Below are positions 8,165 to 16,929 of a stretch of 41,418 bases of DNA, one piece after another. The stretch comes from CAYTPI01 sp964439625. GTDB taxonomy: Bacteria; Chloroflexota; Anaerolineae; Aggregatilineales; UBA3940. Each line of letters begins with the position of its first letter. Position 1 is the stretch's first letter. The notes under the pieces are model-generated. The model saw only the letters and a program-made list of their open reading frames with translations, was not told the origin of the DNA and did no database searches. Location: positions 1-41,418 of the forward strand of contig CAYTPI010000025.1 in NCBI GenBank assembly GCA_964439625.1, written 5' to 3'. A program made the position numbers and the translations under genes.

Positions 8165-9589
8165 CTAGTCGCGTTTGATCGATACCATCTGCATACTGGT
8201 CATTTCCTCGATGGCGTATCGTAAACCTTCTCGCCCTAACCCACTCTGGCGATTGCCACCATACGGCATATGGTCAACGCGAAATGATGGCGCTTGGTTT
8301 ACGACAATGCCTCCGAAGTCGAGCACGTCCATCGCCCGCAAGATTTTATTGAAATCGTTTGTAAACAGCCCAGCTTGTAAACCATAGTCGCTCTCATTTG
8401 CTCGGTGGAGCGCTTCTTCGAAATCATCATACTGGAACACAGAGGCGACTGGCCCAAACACCTCTTGTGCAACGACCCTAGCCGACTCTTTAACGTTGCC
8501 CAATAATGTGGGCCAATAGACTGGACCTTCTCGTTTGCCTCCTGTAAGAACATGGGCTCCATCTTGTGCGGCTTCATTCACCCATTCTTCGATGCGTTCA
8601 GCTTCACGTATGCGAATCATAGGACCAACATCAACCCGCTCATCTAGCGGGTCACCGACAACCATCTGTTCTGCCTGGCGAACAAATTTTTCTGTGAAGT
8701 CATCGGTAATTTCTGGTGCCGTGTATATACGCTGAAGTGAAATACAAAACTGGCCTGAATATGCGTAAGCAGCGTTTGAGCAGCGTTCGACGACTTTATC
8801 CAGATCAGCATCTGGCGCAATAATAACCGGTGATGCATTGCCTAATTCAAGTGTGACCCGCTTGATGCCGGCTTGCTTGACAATGATTTCTCCGATTTTT
8901 GCGCTACCGGTAAACGTAACCATAGCCACTTTAGGATGTGTCACCAGTGGCTCTCCTACGTCGGGCCCATAGCCGTTGATCATATTGATTCCACCGGATG
9001 GTAGCCCGGCCTCATGCAAGACATCAGTGATCATGCAAGACGTTAGGGGCGTCAGTTCAGCAGGCTTGAGCACAACGGGGCAACCTGCGGCAACCGCAGG
9101 CGCTAGTTTATGTGCGACAAGATTCAACGGAAAGTTAAAAGGGGTGATTGCTGCGACGACGCCAATTGGACGGCGGTGCCAAAAGCCAAAGTATCCTTCA
9201 CCATTTGGTGCTGCATCCAAAGAGACAATTTCGCCATCAATCCGCTTGGCTTCCTCAGCGCCAAATGTAAACGTCGTGATGGCACGCTTTATCTCACTGC
9301 GCGCATGTTTAATCGGCTTCCCAGACTCTTGGGCAACCACATCAGCGAAATCATCAAGGCGCTGCTCAAGGATTTGCGCGACGCGCATCAAAATTTGATA
9401 GCGTTTATATGTGCTCAACTGCTGCATCACTGACAACGCTTGATGTGCGGTTTGAATTGCGCGCTCAACATCTTCTGGCCGTGCTTGGGTAACGGCACCG
9501 ATGACATCACCAGTGTACTTGTTGGTCACCTCAATGATATCTCCCCCGTCAACCCATTCACCGCCGACAAAAAGCTTATACTCGTACAT
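8165..9589 (-). CDS. NAD(P)-dependent aldehyde dehydrogenase
   Basis: A 474-residue ALDH-superfamily enzyme of normal length that would oxidise an aldehyde to a carboxylate in the cytoplasm. The catalytic cysteine lies in SGQFCISLQRI, the general-base glutamate in VTLELGNASP, and the cofactor region in TPFNFPLNLVAHK and VTFTGSAKIG. The sequence style resembles the lactaldehyde / non-phosphorylating glyceraldehyde-3-phosphate subgroup, but the substrate cannot be assigned. The ATG at 9589 is chosen because AGGAGT lies 3-5 bases before it; the open frame to 9664 has no ribosome site. It is a single-gene unit with its own terminator. Confidence 0.9.
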   Translation of the reverse strand: MYEYKLFVGGEWVDGGDIIEVTNKYTGDVIGAVTQARPEDVERAIQTAHQALSVMQQLSTYKRYQILMRVAQILEQRLDDFADVVAQESGKPIKHARSEIKRAITTFTFGAEEAKRIDGEIVSLDAAPNGEGYFGFWHRRPIGVVAAITPFNFPLNLVAHKLAPAVAAGCPVVLKPAELTPLTSCMITDVLHEAGLPSGGINMINGYGPDVGEPLVTHPKVAMVTFTGSAKIGEIIVKQAGIKRVTLELGNASPVIIAPDADLDKVVERCSNAAYAYSGQFCISLQRIYTAPEITDDFTEKFVRQAEQMVVGDPLDERVDVGPMIRIREAERIEEWVNEAAQDGAHVLTGGKREGPVYWPTLLGNVKESARVVAQEVFGPVASVFQYDDFEEALHRANESDYGLQAGLFTNDFNKILRAMDVLDFGGIVVNQAPSFRVDHMPYGGNRQSGLGREGLRYAIEEMTSMQMVSIKRD

Positions 9590-9683
9590 ATGACTCCTAT
9601 TATTAAGGTCAGGCTTGGAAAGCAAAGTACCTGATCGTACCATCACGGTAGGCAAATTAACCAAAGGTTACATGTTGAGTTAC

Positions 9684-10791
9684 TTATGTTGCTGGCATAA
9701 CCAGCGGCGCGGGTGTTACAGTAGCCTGTTTTAGTGAACCGGCTTGCTTACGATATACCCTGGCATAATGATCATTGTTGGTAAGTAGCTGAGCATGTAT
9801 ACCCTTTTCTGTAATTCGCCCCTGCTCCAATACAATAATCTGATCAAAAGCCTCAAGATGGACGAGTCTATGCATGATAAGCAACAGGGTACGATTGCCC
9901 GAAGTTCTGAGCAGCGTCCGCATGATCGCTACTTCAGTTAATGCATCTAGATTAGCTGTGAGGTCATCAAGTAATAAAATTGGCGCATCCACAGTCGCGG
10001 CAATAGCAATACCCATCAAAGCAAAAGCCCCGCCGTGCATCCGAGCACGAGCCAGCCAACCGGCGGCAAGCAGCCCTGAAGCTGCCGTCACAGCAGCCAT
10101 ACCGGGATTAATACCCAACCGAGTAAAGATATCAGTCTCAAAATAGCTATAACCAACGAAACCCAAAACGATGACGATCGTGGGTATCCACAGCTTGAGC
10201 ACCAAATCATGTGATTTTTCAGCAATCGATTCATCGGCTTTGAGTGTGAGGAAAAGCGCACGATGCATCGTAAAGATGCTCAATGTGACTAAGCCACCAA
10301 GAATGGTATAGGGGCTCAGCAGGGTGAAGAACGTCCCTTGATAGATCATATCAGCATCAATGGGAAGGCCACGTACAAGATTAGCAATTGCTACACCCCA
10401 TAAAATTGCCGGCACGATGCTGCCGAAGAAGATAATCCGGTCCCAAGTGTTGCGCCATTTCTTACTCTCACTCTTGCTGCGGAATTCGAAGCCCACTCCT
10501 CGTAAGATGAGCGCAGCGAGTATCAGAGCCAGCGCCATGTAGAACCCATTGAACATTGTGGCATACCAGTTTGGGAAGGCTGCGAAAATTGCGCCGCCGG
10601 CCGTCAGTACCCAAACCTCATTGCCATCCCCAAAAGGGCCAATGGTATTGATGATTACTCGGCGTTCTTTGTCTTCTTTACCGAGGAAAGGCAACAGAAT
10701 ACCGACACTGTAGTCGAAGACTTCAAGAAATGAAGAAGCCGATAAACAAAACTGCAACCAGGACAAACCAGATTGTATTTAAATCAGGCAT
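9684..10791 (-). pseudogene. Cytochrome bd oxidase subunit II (cydB) remnant fused to a CydC/CydD ABC-domain tail
   Basis: The original ATG is at 10791, after AGGAG, and starts PDLNTIWFVLVAVLFIGFF, a normal CydB N terminus. A one-base frameshift near 10725-10735 then breaks it. The open frame from 10766 continues as CydB (VFDYSVGILLPFLGK, DGNEVWVLTAGGA) to about residue 259 (near 9990). There it switches to the end of an ABC ATPase: Walker B as ILLLDDLTANLD, an H-loop-like LIMHR, and the C-terminal RITEKGIHAQL. Walker A, the signature motif and the CydC/D membrane domain are missing, as is the last third of CydB. The simplest reading is a deletion within a cydB-cydC/D operon. Upstream, 10819-10863 could be the last codons of cydA. 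Not functional as a quinol oxidase or exporter. Confidence 0.82.
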
Positions 10792-10921
10792 GTGCCATGT
10801 CTCCTATTCTATAGACCGCTACTTCATCGGCGCTGGGGCAGTCGTCTCTGGCACAGACTGCTTACAATAAGATTGTTATGTGACCCTCACTATCCTTGGA
10901 TCAGCATTCGACTTGTGAATT

Positions 10922-10951
10922 TTGCAACAATCTCTTGTTTATTGATACAAT
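10922..10951 (+). promoter_or_regulatory. Candidate sigma-70-type promoter for the copper cluster
   Basis: TTGCAA (10922-10927), an 18-base spacer and TACAAT (10946-10951) lie about 60 bases before the first SCO gene. Matches to consensus are 4/6 and 5/6. Confidence 0.4.
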
Positions 10952-10989
10952 CTATGTAACATTAGCAGGATACTGTTGGCCTTCAGCGG

Positions 10990-11008
10990 CGCATTTGAGG
11001 CAAATGCG
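10990..11008 (+). promoter_or_regulatory. Hairpin covering the ribosome-binding site of the first SCO gene
   Basis: Perfect 8-base arms CGCATTTG and CAAATGCG flank a 3-base loop, AGG, two bases before the TTG start. The only Shine-Dalgarno-like bases (GAGG) sit at the loop, so folding could control translation. It may instead be a protein operator. Confidence 0.35.
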
Positions 11009-11010
11009 GT

Positions 11011-11682
11011 TTGCAGCGAGATAGCCTAATAAACGTGACAAAACTATTTCAAAAACTATCTGACTTTGACCAAACTGAAGAAGGTTCGAGCAGAACTTAC
11101 ATGATCGTAGCTGGTTCGTTACTAGCTTTTATGTTCATAGGATTTGGTGCGATACCCCTCGTGATGACTTTGACCGAGCCAACCTTCCATAGTGAAGAAT
11201 ATGCCCCTATCGACCAAGTAGCTGTAGAACATTTCGAGCTACCTCGAGCCGACGGTTCAGGCATGTTTTCACCGGAAGACTTGGATGGACAAGTTGTGGT
11301 GTACTACTTTGGCTTTACTTCTTGCCCGGATGTATGCCCGCAGATGTTATTCAATTTAAGGCGCACGTTGAACGAACTTCCGGCTCAGAAACGCGAATTA
11401 GTAGAGGTCGTGTTCATCACAATTGATTGGGAAAATGACACCCCAGAGCGCATTGATCGTTACCTGAGTTCGTTCGATGGCGATTTTATCGGGTTATATG
11501 GTACTGAAGAGACCATCCAACCCGTGATGGATCAGTTCAATGTGCGGGTGCTGCGCGAGGAGTCTGGGCTGACGGCAGCAGGTTATACAATCACACATTC
11601 AACATCGGCTTTTGTAGTCGATAAGCGCGGCAATATCCGACTGCGGATGGGTCATACTACGCTAACCGAGTTGGTCAACCCT
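11011..11682 (+). CDS. SCO1/SenC-family copper metallochaperone, C terminus lost in assembly gap
   Basis: A membrane-anchored thioredoxin-fold protein with one transmembrane segment at about residues 31-53 and the extracytoplasmic SCO domain after it. The copper-binding CxxxC is CPDVC (C105, C109), and the distal histidine lies in ITHSTSAFVV. SCO proteins deliver copper to, or keep reduced, the CuA site of cytochrome c oxidase. The frame reaches the N run at 11683 after TLTELVNP, within about ten residues of the expected C terminus, so only the tail and stop are unseen. The start is uncertain: TTG at 11011 follows a GAGG in a hairpin, and a GTG at 11035 lacks a ribosome site. First gene of a copper cluster. 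Confidence 0.88.
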
Positions 11683-11692
11683 NNNNNNNNNN
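11683..11692. other. Assembly gap (10 N)
   Basis: Ten Ns at the 3' end of the first SCO gene. The round length suggests a placeholder rather than a measured distance. Confidence 0.95.
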
Positions 11693-11713
11693 TTAGAGAG
11701 AGAGTTTCTAATA

Positions 11714-12190
11714 ATGAAACATCTTAGCATTGCGTTTATAACGATCGTGGTCAGTGTCTTGGCCTTGTTAGGTTGCTCACCTTCAATAGCTGAGACTGAG
11801 AATATTACAGTGAATGAAGCTTGGGTGCGCCCAGCCTTCTTTGAAGGTGGCACAGGCGCAGCCTACATGACAATCACCAATAACACAGACACCGATGACC
11901 GTTTGATTGGCGCATCAGTCGATTTCGCAGGCACCGTTGAACTTCATGAAACGTCCATGATGTCTTCGGACAGCATGGACGACATGGAAGACATGGCGAT
12001 GATGGCGCCCGTCACCGATGTACCTGTTGCTAGTGGCGAAACCGTTGCCTTGGAAAGCGGCGGCTTACACATTATGCTGATGGATATTCAGGAGATTCCA
12101 GAAGTCGGTGAAACTGTTCCAGTAACATTGATGTTTGAAGAGGCCGGCGAGATCGTCGTAGAGGCCGAAGTCCGAGAAGAAGCCCCATAA
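11714..12190 (+). CDS. PCu(A)C-type periplasmic copper chaperone lipoprotein
   Basis: A 158-residue lipoprotein. A signal peptide ends in LALLGC, with lipidated C21, and a PCu(A)C (DUF461) domain follows. The Cu(I) ligands are visible as H78 and nearby methionines, then H119 with M121/M123 in GGLHIMLM. Residues 82-97 form an insert with seven methionines in sixteen positions, which may bind extra Cu(I). The family passes copper to SCO proteins and the CuA site of cytochrome oxidase outside the membrane. It sits between two SCO genes, 3 bases before the second, in one transcription unit. An AGAGAG tract upstream of the ATG may serve as ribosome site. Confidence 0.9.
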   Translation: MKHLSIAFITIVVSVLALLGCSPSIAETENITVNEAWVRPAFFEGGTGAAYMTITNNTDTDDRLIGASVDFAGTVELHETSMMSSDSMDDMEDMAMMAPVTDVPVASGETVALESGGLHIMLMDIQEIPEVGETVPVTLMFEEAGEIVVEAEVREEAP

Positions 12191-12193
12191 GTT

Positions 12194-12790
12194 ATGGAAC
12201 GTATTGCGATATACTTTACGATGGCCTTGGCATTACTGACCATCGGCTGTGGTCAGCATGAATTTGCCGCTACTCTGTATGAAGAACCGCGTGCACTCAA
12301 CAGCTACACACTTGAAACAACGGACGGCGAAACAATTGAAACAGGCAGCCCAGAGGCTGCGTTAACGGTGTACTTCTTCGGCTATACATTCTGCCCCGAT
12401 TTTTGCCCAACCACTATGCTGGACTTGCGACGGGCCTATGATTTTCTGGGTGAGGAACAACAGAAACAGGTCGATGTTGTGATGGTATCGGTTGACCCAG
12501 AACGGGATACGTTAGAGCTACTAGCTGACTACGTCAGTAACTTTAACCCAGCCTTCAAAGGCTACCGTACTAACGACCGTGCAGTTCTCGATGCAATGGT
12601 TTTCGATTTTGGTGCCACTTATTCGTACACGGATGTTTCTGAAGAGAGTGCGGCAGAATACCTCGTCAACCACACAACCGCCCTGTTTTTCGTTGACGAG
12701 AACGGAGACTTGCTCGGCATTATGACCTATGGCAAATCTGCTGAAGAAATTGCGGCAGATATTGAAGCATTGCTTGCGCAACGATCATAA
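12194..12790 (+). CDS. Second SCO1/SenC-family copper metallochaperone (lipoprotein)
   Basis: A 198-residue SCO protein. It starts with a lipoprotein signal (LLTIGC, lipidated C19) instead of a transmembrane anchor. The metal site is complete: CPDFC (C67, C71) and H160 in YLVNHTTALFF, with the VSVDPERDT loop typical of the family. It lies 3 bases after the PCu(A)C gene, so it is surely co-transcribed. Two SCO paralogues with different anchors around one PCu(A)C protein suggest sequential roles, for example thiol reduction and copper insertion at CuA; that division is inference. Confidence 0.92.
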   Translation: MERIAIYFTMALALLTIGCGQHEFAATLYEEPRALNSYTLETTDGETIETGSPEAALTVYFFGYTFCPDFCPTTMLDLRRAYDFLGEEQQKQVDVVMVSVDPERDTLELLADYVSNFNPAFKGYRTNDRAVLDAMVFDFGATYSYTDVSEESAAEYLVNHTTALFFVDENGDLLGIMTYGKSAEEIAADIEALLAQRS

Positions 12791-12798
12791 TTATTTAT

Positions 12799-12832
12799 TA
12801 GTGACCAGCAGCAACGCAACTGCTGGCCACTA
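12799..12832. terminator. Bidirectional hairpin between convergent genes
   Basis: Arms 12799-12811 and 12820-12832 (13 bases, one mismatch) with an 8-base loop lie between the second SCO gene and the convergent UnbV-type gene. U-runs are weak on both sides (ATTTCTAT on plus, ATAAATAATT on minus). Confidence 0.55.
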
Positions 12833-12843
12833 ACTATTTCTAT

Positions 12844-14391
12844 CTACTGGGCTGACGGATGGGCGACCGTCAGTTGTTGGTTAATGTCTGGTGACTCAAT
12901 TGTCACGGATTGCCCATCAGGCCAAGTAACCTCTATCCGTTCGACAGACTCTTCCAATCCTAACCCAAAATGGGCAATAGGTTCCATTTGGCACAAATAA
13001 CCACTACCAGCATCAATCACGCGCATTTGTGTTCCATTGGCATATATCAACCGCACCACTGCCCCGCGTGCTGGTGCACCAAACTGAGTCGTGGGGTAAA
13101 TGCGTAAATAGTTATTGTCATTTTCGGGCGTCTCGTAGAAGGTCAATGGTTGGATGCCACTCTCACCATGTGAGATTAACAGCTCCAGCCTACCATCGGA
13201 ATTAAAGTCTCCAACCGCGGCTCCTGTTCCCAAGCCTGCTGCTTCTTCCGCATCACCGATGGGGATTGCTAGAGGCGTACCATCGATTACTCGAAAAAGT
13301 CGGTTTGGCTGCCCGATGTTATTAAAGAATATTTCTTCATGACCATCGTTATCAAAGTCTGCTGCTATCACTGTTCGAATGCGGCTGGGCTGAGCCATTT
13401 CTTCAGGCGCAGTGTCAGTAAACGTGTTATTCGCATTGTTAACAAGTAAACGGTGCGGCCCTTCCCAATTTCCATAGACAACGTCAATATAGCCGTCGTT
13501 GTTGGCATCCAATGGTGCCATTCCGCGCACATTTTGAAGAGCATCCTCCACGCCAGCGACATCAGCAATGTTAGTAAATGTGCCATCACCATTGTTGCGA
13601 AACAGAAAATTCGGCCCCCGTTCGTTACCGGCGAAGATATCCATTCGATTGCTGACCAACGGAAACGAAAGTAGTGCGCGTCCACCAGTAACAAGGTCAA
13701 CACCCGCCTCAGGGGCAACGTCTCGGACAACACCGTCTTGGTCGAGTTCATAGAGACGCATCGGCCCGCCATAGTTAGCAACCATTACGCCGTACAAGCC
13801 ATTACCTGTTCGGTCTACACATGCAACTGAGCGCCCTGCTGTCATATTAAGGTCAGCCTGGTTAACGGGAAGCGTAAAAAGATCAACCCAACGGTCGCCA
13901 TCATAGTCAAAAAAGCTGTCGGTGTGCTCCTTCTCACCACCGAATGTATCTGTGTTGAGGACGTAAATCTCCTCTGCACCATCACCATCGATATCACAGG
14001 CACCCACCCCAATTGCCATCCCAGCTACTTCAGCAAGTATATCATCAGCGATATCAATGAACTTCTCACCATTCCATCGAAGAACTGTATTACGAGCACC
14101 ATTTTCGGTAGCCGTGCCAAAACCTGCAACGAACAATTCAAACTGACCATCACCATCGACGTCAGTAACAGCGATACCATAATTTCTTTGCCGGGGATTA
14201 TCTGCCAGTAAGTCTGTTTTGTCTGTAAACATCGGGGTCTCCTGTATGCTTGGTTGTTCCTCAACTAGGTCAGTCACTTGATTGATGGGATCTGGGAAAG
14301 GCTCAACTGTCTGCTCATCAAGCTTAACAGTGCCCAAACACCCTGCAAGTAGCAAACCTATTCCCCCACTCAGCTTAATCAGGTGCTTCAT
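12844..14391 (-). CDS. FG-GAP/VCBS-repeat lipoprotein with ASPIC/UnbV domain (CRTAC1-like)
   Basis: A 515-residue exported lipoprotein. The ATG at 14391 gives a proper signal peptide ending in LLLAGC; a TTG six codons upstream is less likely. Residues about 45-420 are FG-GAP/VCBS-type beta-propeller repeats with calcium-loop motifs such as DVDGDGQFEL, DIDGDGAEEI, DANNDGYIDV and DFNSDGRLEL. The C-terminal domain (about 430-510; APARGAVVRL, then VTWPDGQS) is ASPIC/UnbV. The protein presumably sits on the outer face of the membrane as a binding or adhesion propeller; its ligand is unknown. It converges on the copper cluster and is divergent from tig. Confidence 0.88.
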   Translation of the reverse strand: MKHLIKLSGGIGLLLAGCLGTVKLDEQTVEPFPDPINQVTDLVEEQPSIQETPMFTDKTDLLADNPRQRNYGIAVTDVDGDGQFELFVAGFGTATENGARNTVLRWNGEKFIDIADDILAEVAGMAIGVGACDIDGDGAEEIYVLNTDTFGGEKEHTDSFFDYDGDRWVDLFTLPVNQADLNMTAGRSVACVDRTGNGLYGVMVANYGGPMRLYELDQDGVVRDVAPEAGVDLVTGGRALLSFPLVSNRMDIFAGNERGPNFLFRNNGDGTFTNIADVAGVEDALQNVRGMAPLDANNDGYIDVVYGNWEGPHRLLVNNANNTFTDTAPEEMAQPSRIRTVIAADFDNDGHEEIFFNNIGQPNRLFRVIDGTPLAIPIGDAEEAAGLGTGAAVGDFNSDGRLELLISHGESGIQPLTFYETPENDNNYLRIYPTTQFGAPARGAVVRLIYANGTQMRVIDAGSGYLCQMEPIAHFGLGLEESVERIEVTWPDGQSVTIESPDINQQLTVAHPSAQ

Positions 14392-14689
14392 TATGAAAGG
14401 GATTTTCAACTTGGTTGTCGTTGACTTTCTGAGGGTATGCAGCGCGTCTCAAATATTCAAGCCAGTAACAACCTAGTCTTTCTAATACTTATCGTATGGG
14501 GATGGTTAGAGAAGGCTATTATCATCGATAATCATAGGTAGAATTAAGTCAATTTACGAGTCAACCTAGGGAAAGCTTGCTATCAAGTAGGTTTTGTGTA
14601 GACTTGCGATACTTAATACTAAGGTCCAAGTATCCATCGACCCGTCAATAAACAGGTCGTAACTCCCTAGATAGAAAGTCAAAGTAATC

Positions 14690-16141
14690 GTGTCACAAGT
14701 ACAGACTGAAATACTCGAAACCCGTCAGGCGAAGATCATCATTGAAGTTGATGATTCGACGCGTCAGAAAGAAATGAAGGCAGCCGCTCGGCGCATCGCT
14801 GGGAAGGTGCGCATACCCGGTTTCCGCAAAGGTAAAGCACCTTACAACATTATTCGTCAGTATTATGGTGAAGCCGCCATACTTGAAGAAGCGCTCGATA
14901 ACATCGCTCAAGATGCATATAAGCGGGCCCTAGACGATGCAGACCTCGAACCGTATGCACCCGGAAGCTTAGACAACGTTGAGTTTGACCCAATGGTTTT
15001 GACATTTAGTGTACCGCTGGCACCAGTCACTAAGCTAAATGATTATCGTTCGGTGCGCGTAGACTACAGTGCTAAGGAGCCAAAAGACGAAGACATTGAA
15101 GAAGCACTTGAAGTTCTTCGTGAGCGTCAAGCAGAAACAGAGCCGGTAGACCGAGCGTTGGCATATGGCGACGTTGCTGAGATGAGCATTGTTGGGAAAC
15201 TGACTGATGCAGACGAAGATGATGACCCATGGTTGGTGCGCGACAATGTGCGGATCGTAATTAATGAGGATGCGACTTACCCGCTCCCCGGTTTCCCTGA
15301 AAAAGTACTTGGAATGAAGGCGACAGAAGAGCGCTCCTTTGAACTAGATGTCCCAGATGATGAGGAAATACCGGAGGACATGCGTGGCAAGATGATTGCC
15401 TTCGATGTGACCTGCACTACCGTTATGGACTTTAAAAAGCCGGAACTAACCGATGAGTTTGCTCAAAGCTTAGGTGAATATGAAACAGTCAAAGCGTTAC
15501 GAGACGATTTAGTTGAAACACGCAAGAACCAGCTTGAACAGGAAGCTCGCGATGAATATCTAGAGAAGATTTTCGAAGCGCTGGATGAGATTGTTGACAT
15601 TGCCTACCCTGATGCCATGTTGGAGCACGAAGTCGAGCATCGGATAGAAGATTTCGACCGTCAATTACAACAATCTGGGCTTAAGCTGGAAGATTACAAA
15701 AAGATCAATGATATTGACGATGAAAAGCTGTTTGAGGACTTTAAGCCAGATGTCGAAAAGCGTATCAGGCGGAGCTTAATTCTGTCCGAACTGGTCGAGG
15801 AAGAAAAGCTGTCTGTGACAGACGATGACGTCGAGGATGAGATTGCAACGCTTATACTCTCTTATGGAACTGAAGCTGCTTTTGCACGTCAGTTCTTTTC
15901 AAGTGATGAAGCAAAGCGTTCGATTAGAGACCGTCTCCTGACAGATAAGGCCATCAACCGGTTGATGGCCATTGCTAAGGGAGAAGCACCAGAAATTGGC
16001 GCTGAACCCGATGAAGTGCTTCCTGAAGAAACAATCGAGAACGAGGCAACGGAGGCGGAGATACCTACTCCAGAAGCCTTGGGTGAGACCGACGAGATAA
16101 CTGTTAATGCTGTTGAAGATGAATCTGAAAAAACAGAATAA
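14690..16141 (+). CDS. tig: Trigger factor, ribosome-associated chaperone and prolyl isomerase
   Basis: A 483-residue trigger factor. The N-terminal ribosome-docking signature IPGFRKGKAPYNIIRQYYG is at about residues 43-61, an FKBP-type isomerase domain occupies about 150-235, and the helical chaperone arms follow to about 430. The C terminus has an unusually long acidic tail (about 440-483) rich in E and D. It binds nascent chains at the ribosome exit tunnel. The start is the GTG at 14690, with only a weak upstream A/G stretch. It leads a tig-clpP-clpP-clpX unit, 21 bases before clpP1, as in many bacteria. Confidence 0.96.
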   Translation: MSQVQTEILETRQAKIIIEVDDSTRQKEMKAAARRIAGKVRIPGFRKGKAPYNIIRQYYGEAAILEEALDNIAQDAYKRALDDADLEPYAPGSLDNVEFDPMVLTFSVPLAPVTKLNDYRSVRVDYSAKEPKDEDIEEALEVLRERQAETEPVDRALAYGDVAEMSIVGKLTDADEDDDPWLVRDNVRIVINEDATYPLPGFPEKVLGMKATEERSFELDVPDDEEIPEDMRGKMIAFDVTCTTVMDFKKPELTDEFAQSLGEYETVKALRDDLVETRKNQLEQEARDEYLEKIFEALDEIVDIAYPDAMLEHEVEHRIEDFDRQLQQSGLKLEDYKKINDIDDEKLFEDFKPDVEKRIRRSLILSELVEEEKLSVTDDDVEDEIATLILSYGTEAAFARQFFSSDEAKRSIRDRLLTDKAINRLMAIAKGEAPEIGAEPDEVLPEETIENEATEAEIPTPEALGETDEITVNAVEDESEKTE

Positions 16142-16162
16142 TTTGAAAGGATTGGTCTAAAG

Positions 16163-16777
16163 ATGAGTATTCCGAACCCTATGAACGTCGTTCCAATGAT
16201 CGTGGAAAATACAGGTCGGGGTGAACGCGCTTATGATATCTATTCACTGCTGCTGAAGGAACGGATTGTATTCGTTGGAAGTGGCATCAATGATATGACT
16301 GCCAACTTAGCGATAGCCCAGTTGTTGTACCTCAACCGGGAAGACCCGGAGCGTGAGATTCAAATGTTTATAAACAGCCCAGGTGGTGCTGTTTATGATG
16401 GTCTCGGCATCTATGACACCATGCAGCAAGTGAATGCCCCAATCAGTACAGTTGCCGTCGGCAAGACAGCCAGTTTCGGCACTATCCTGTTGACAGCAGG
16501 GACTAAGGGTCGGCGTTTCGCCCTGCCCAATGCCACAATCCATATGCACCAACCGTTAGGCGGTGCCCAAGGGCAAGCTAGCGATATCGAGATCGTTGCA
16601 AAAGAAATCTTGCGTTTGCGTGAGAGGCTGTACAATATTGTTTCCGAGGCTACAGGTCAGCCGTTTGAAAAGATCGAGAACGATTACGACCGTGATATGT
16701 ATTTATCCGCCGCAGAAGCCGTTGAGTATGGATTGATAGACGGTGTGCTAGACAATGCGAACGTTCCGAGCGAGTAA
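16163..16777 (+). CDS. clpP: ATP-dependent Clp protease proteolytic subunit 1
   Basis: A 204-residue serine peptidase that assembles into tetradecameric barrels fed by ClpX. The catalytic triad is complete: S104 in GKTASFGT, H129 in IHMHQPLGG and D178 in DYDRDMYLS. The nucleophile loop reads KTASFG where many ClpPs have QAASMG. It starts with an ATG after GAAAGGAT, 21 bases from the end of tig. A paralogue with the same length and residue numbering follows after a terminator-like hairpin. Confidence 0.96.
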   Translation: MSIPNPMNVVPMIVENTGRGERAYDIYSLLLKERIVFVGSGINDMTANLAIAQLLYLNREDPEREIQMFINSPGGAVYDGLGIYDTMQQVNAPISTVAVGKTASFGTILLTAGTKGRRFALPNATIHMHQPLGGAQGQASDIEIVAKEILRLRERLYNIVSEATGQPFEKIENDYDRDMYLSAAEAVEYGLIDGVLDNANVPSE

Positions 16778-16864
16778 ATAGATACCAGCAGAAATAACCG
16801 AAGGTGGCAGCAACTGCTGCCCTCGTTGATGAGGCCTCAGCAGTTAATCAATAACAATGATACA

Positions 16865-16906
16865 ATTGCGAGGGTGTTCACAAAAAGCACCCTCGCAATG
16901 CTTTTT
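16865..16906 (+). terminator. Intrinsic terminator or attenuator between the two clpP genes
   Basis: Perfect 12-base arms (16865-16876 and 16888-16899) with an 11-base loop are followed by GCTTTTT. It lies about 24 bases before the clpP2 start, so it should reduce read-through from tig-clpP1 into clpP2-clpX. A smaller GGCAGC/GCTGCC hairpin lies at 16806-16821. Confidence 0.75.
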
Positions 16907-16929
16907 AACCATAAAAGAGGAAGACACCT

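Noticed and set aside
9684..10766. Reading it as a functional CydB
   Set aside because: About a third of CydB is missing and is replaced by an ABC-ATPase tail lacking Walker A, and the true N terminus is frameshifted.
11662..11853. 63-residue minus-strand open frame through the N run
   Set aside because: Contains the gap and lies antisense to two well-supported copper genes.
14410..14689. tRNA gene upstream of tig
   Set aside because: Looked for because tRNAs often sit here; no cloverleaf, T-loop or acceptor pairing is visible.
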